This document shows, one piece after another, positions 6,675 to 7,122 of a stretch of DNA of 7,122 nucleotides. Within the stretch, counting starts at the first letter, position 1; each line of letters starts with the position of its first letter. The stretch covers positions 1 to 7,122 of the forward strand of contig QAKL01000023.1 of assembly GCA_003343815.1 (NCBI GenBank), read 5' to 3'. The position numbers and the translations under genes are program-made. Origin of the DNA: Clostridiales bacterium. GTDB lineage: Bacteria > Bacillota > Peptococcia > Peptococcales > Peptococcaceae. Under the pieces are notes generated by a model. The model was given only the letters and a program-made list of their open reading frames with translations, was not told where the DNA came from and did no database searches.

Positions 6675-7020
6675 AAAAGAATTGGGCAATTTAGCCGAGG
6701 AGCTGGCGAGCGACTATTTAGCAAAGCAGGGTTTAATAATTATCGCGCGGAATTATTATGTAAAAGCAGGTGAGTTAGACATTGTGGCGCTGGACGGCGA
6801 GTGCTTGGTTTTTGTCGAGGTGCGCAGCAAAAGCCGCACCGACTACGGGACGCCTGAGGATACGATTTCGCTAAAAAAGCAGCGTTTTTTGTATCGGGCG
6901 GCAGAGCAGTTTTTGATAAAAGAAAAGATGAGCGATAAAATCTGCCGTTTTGATGTTGTAAGTGTGTATTTTGCGAAAGAAACAGAAATAATATGGTACA
7001 AGGACGCTTTTCAGCTATAG
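6664..7020 (+). CDS. yraN: YraN family (UPF0102) endonuclease-like protein
   Basis: This 118-residue protein has the normal length and all main motifs of the YraN/UPF0102 family. These are KKELGNLAEELASDYLAKQG, the N-terminal helix; GELDIVALDGECLVFVEVRSK at 36-56, with Asp39, Glu52 and Arg54 in a PD-(D/E)xK-like nuclease pattern; and CRFDVVSV near 94. The family is predicted to be a nuclease with a Holliday-junction-resolvase-like fold, but its activity and substrate are not well established. The start at 6664 overlaps the FAD dehydrogenase gene by 11 bases. A second ATG at 6667 is equally possible. No good Shine-Dalgarno sequence precedes either, so translation probably relies on coupling. 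Its usual Firmicute neighbours (rnhB, yifB/comM, dprA) are not seen on the left side. Confidence 0.9.
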   Translation: MMNKKELGNLAEELASDYLAKQGLIIIARNYYVKAGELDIVALDGECLVFVEVRSKSRTDYGTPEDTISLKKQRFLYRAAEQFLIKEKMSDKICRFDVVSVYFAKETEIIWYKDAFQL

Positions 7021-7022
7021 AA

Positions 7023-7061
7023 ACGCCAAAAGGCAGGACTCGAAAGTCCTGCCCCCGGCGT
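7023..7061. terminator. GC-rich hairpin after yraN, likely bidirectional or minus-strand terminator
   Basis: GGCAGGACT (7032-7040) pairs perfectly with AGTCCTGCC (7045-7053) around a CGAA loop. An outer stem pairs ACGCC (7023-7027) with GGCGT (7057-7061) across an internal loop of AAAA against CCC. Read on the minus strand the inner stem has a TTCG loop and is followed by TTTT, a short U tract; on the plus strand no U tract follows. It starts 3 bases after the yraN stop, as expected between convergent genes, but the U tract is weak. Confidence 0.55.
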
Positions 7062-7065
7062 ATGT

Positions 7066-7122
7066 TTATGTTGAAATGATACCTGCATAAATGTAAAAAG
7101 TGCCGTAATGTAAAATGACCAT
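7066..7122 (-). CDS. Possible 3' end of a convergent gene, partial
   Basis: Reading from the right edge on the minus strand, one frame gives MVILHYGTFYIYAGIIST and then TAA at 7068-7066, 5 bases before the hairpin. The hydrophobic aromatic composition could fit the end of a membrane protein, but I do not recognise it. Only 18 codons are visible and the other two minus frames are also open here, so the call rests mostly on position next to a likely minus-strand terminator. Confidence 0.25.
   Translation of the reverse strand: MVILHYGTFYIYAGIIST

Noticed and set aside
1..7122. Signs of mobile elements, CRISPR repeats, phage genes, defence genes, rRNA or tRNA
   Set aside because: I found no transposase or integrase motif, terminal repeats, regularly spaced repeats, or tRNA/rRNA-like sequence. 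The genes look like vertically inherited housekeeping or metabolic genes of uniform style.

Overview
The window looks like ordinary chromosome of an anaerobic Firmicute. The closest fit from memory is the Negativicutes/Clostridia side (Acidaminococcaceae, Veillonellaceae or Selenomonadales relatives), but no rRNA or other phylogenetic marker is present to confirm this. Three things point that way: a large CoA-dehydratase-activase-like protein typical of strict anaerobes, the tepA-ylzJ gene pair known from spore-forming Firmicutes, and AGGAGG-type ribosome binding sites on most genes. All seven confident genes lie on the + strand and are tightly packed. I see no mobile element, CRISPR array, rRNA or tRNA.

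Region 1 (1-3817) encodes a two-protein system. The first is the 3' part of a large protein with two BcrAD/BadFG-type ATPase domains, a Cys-rich linker and a DUF2229 domain; its 5' end lies outside the window. One base later comes a 426-residue HgdB/COG3581-like protein. In many clostridia I recall these as one polypeptide of about 1,400 residues; here they are two separate cistrons. The true substrate is unknown.

Region 2 (3826-4969) carries a DUF1653 protein, a ClpP-like TepA protease homologue and a YlzJ-like small protein. Spacing suggests they are co-transcribed with region 1. The 44-base gap before tepA holds an inverted repeat that would bury the tepA start codon, and a 15-codon ORF whose stop overlaps that start. 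A rho-independent terminator follows ylzJ.

Region 3 (4997-7020) starts with a good sigma-A-type promoter whose -35 box sits inside that terminator hairpin. It drives an FAD-dependent dehydrogenase of the COG2509 type and an overlapping YraN (UPF0102) gene. A strong GC-rich hairpin starts 3 bases after the yraN stop. Beyond it an open reading frame on the minus strand enters from the right edge and may be the end of a convergent gene.

The most interesting items are the split activase/dehydratase-like pair, the hairpin over the tepA start codon, and the terminator-promoter overlap. I do not see a clearly new multi-gene system. The genes themselves belong to recognised, though partly uncharacterised, families.
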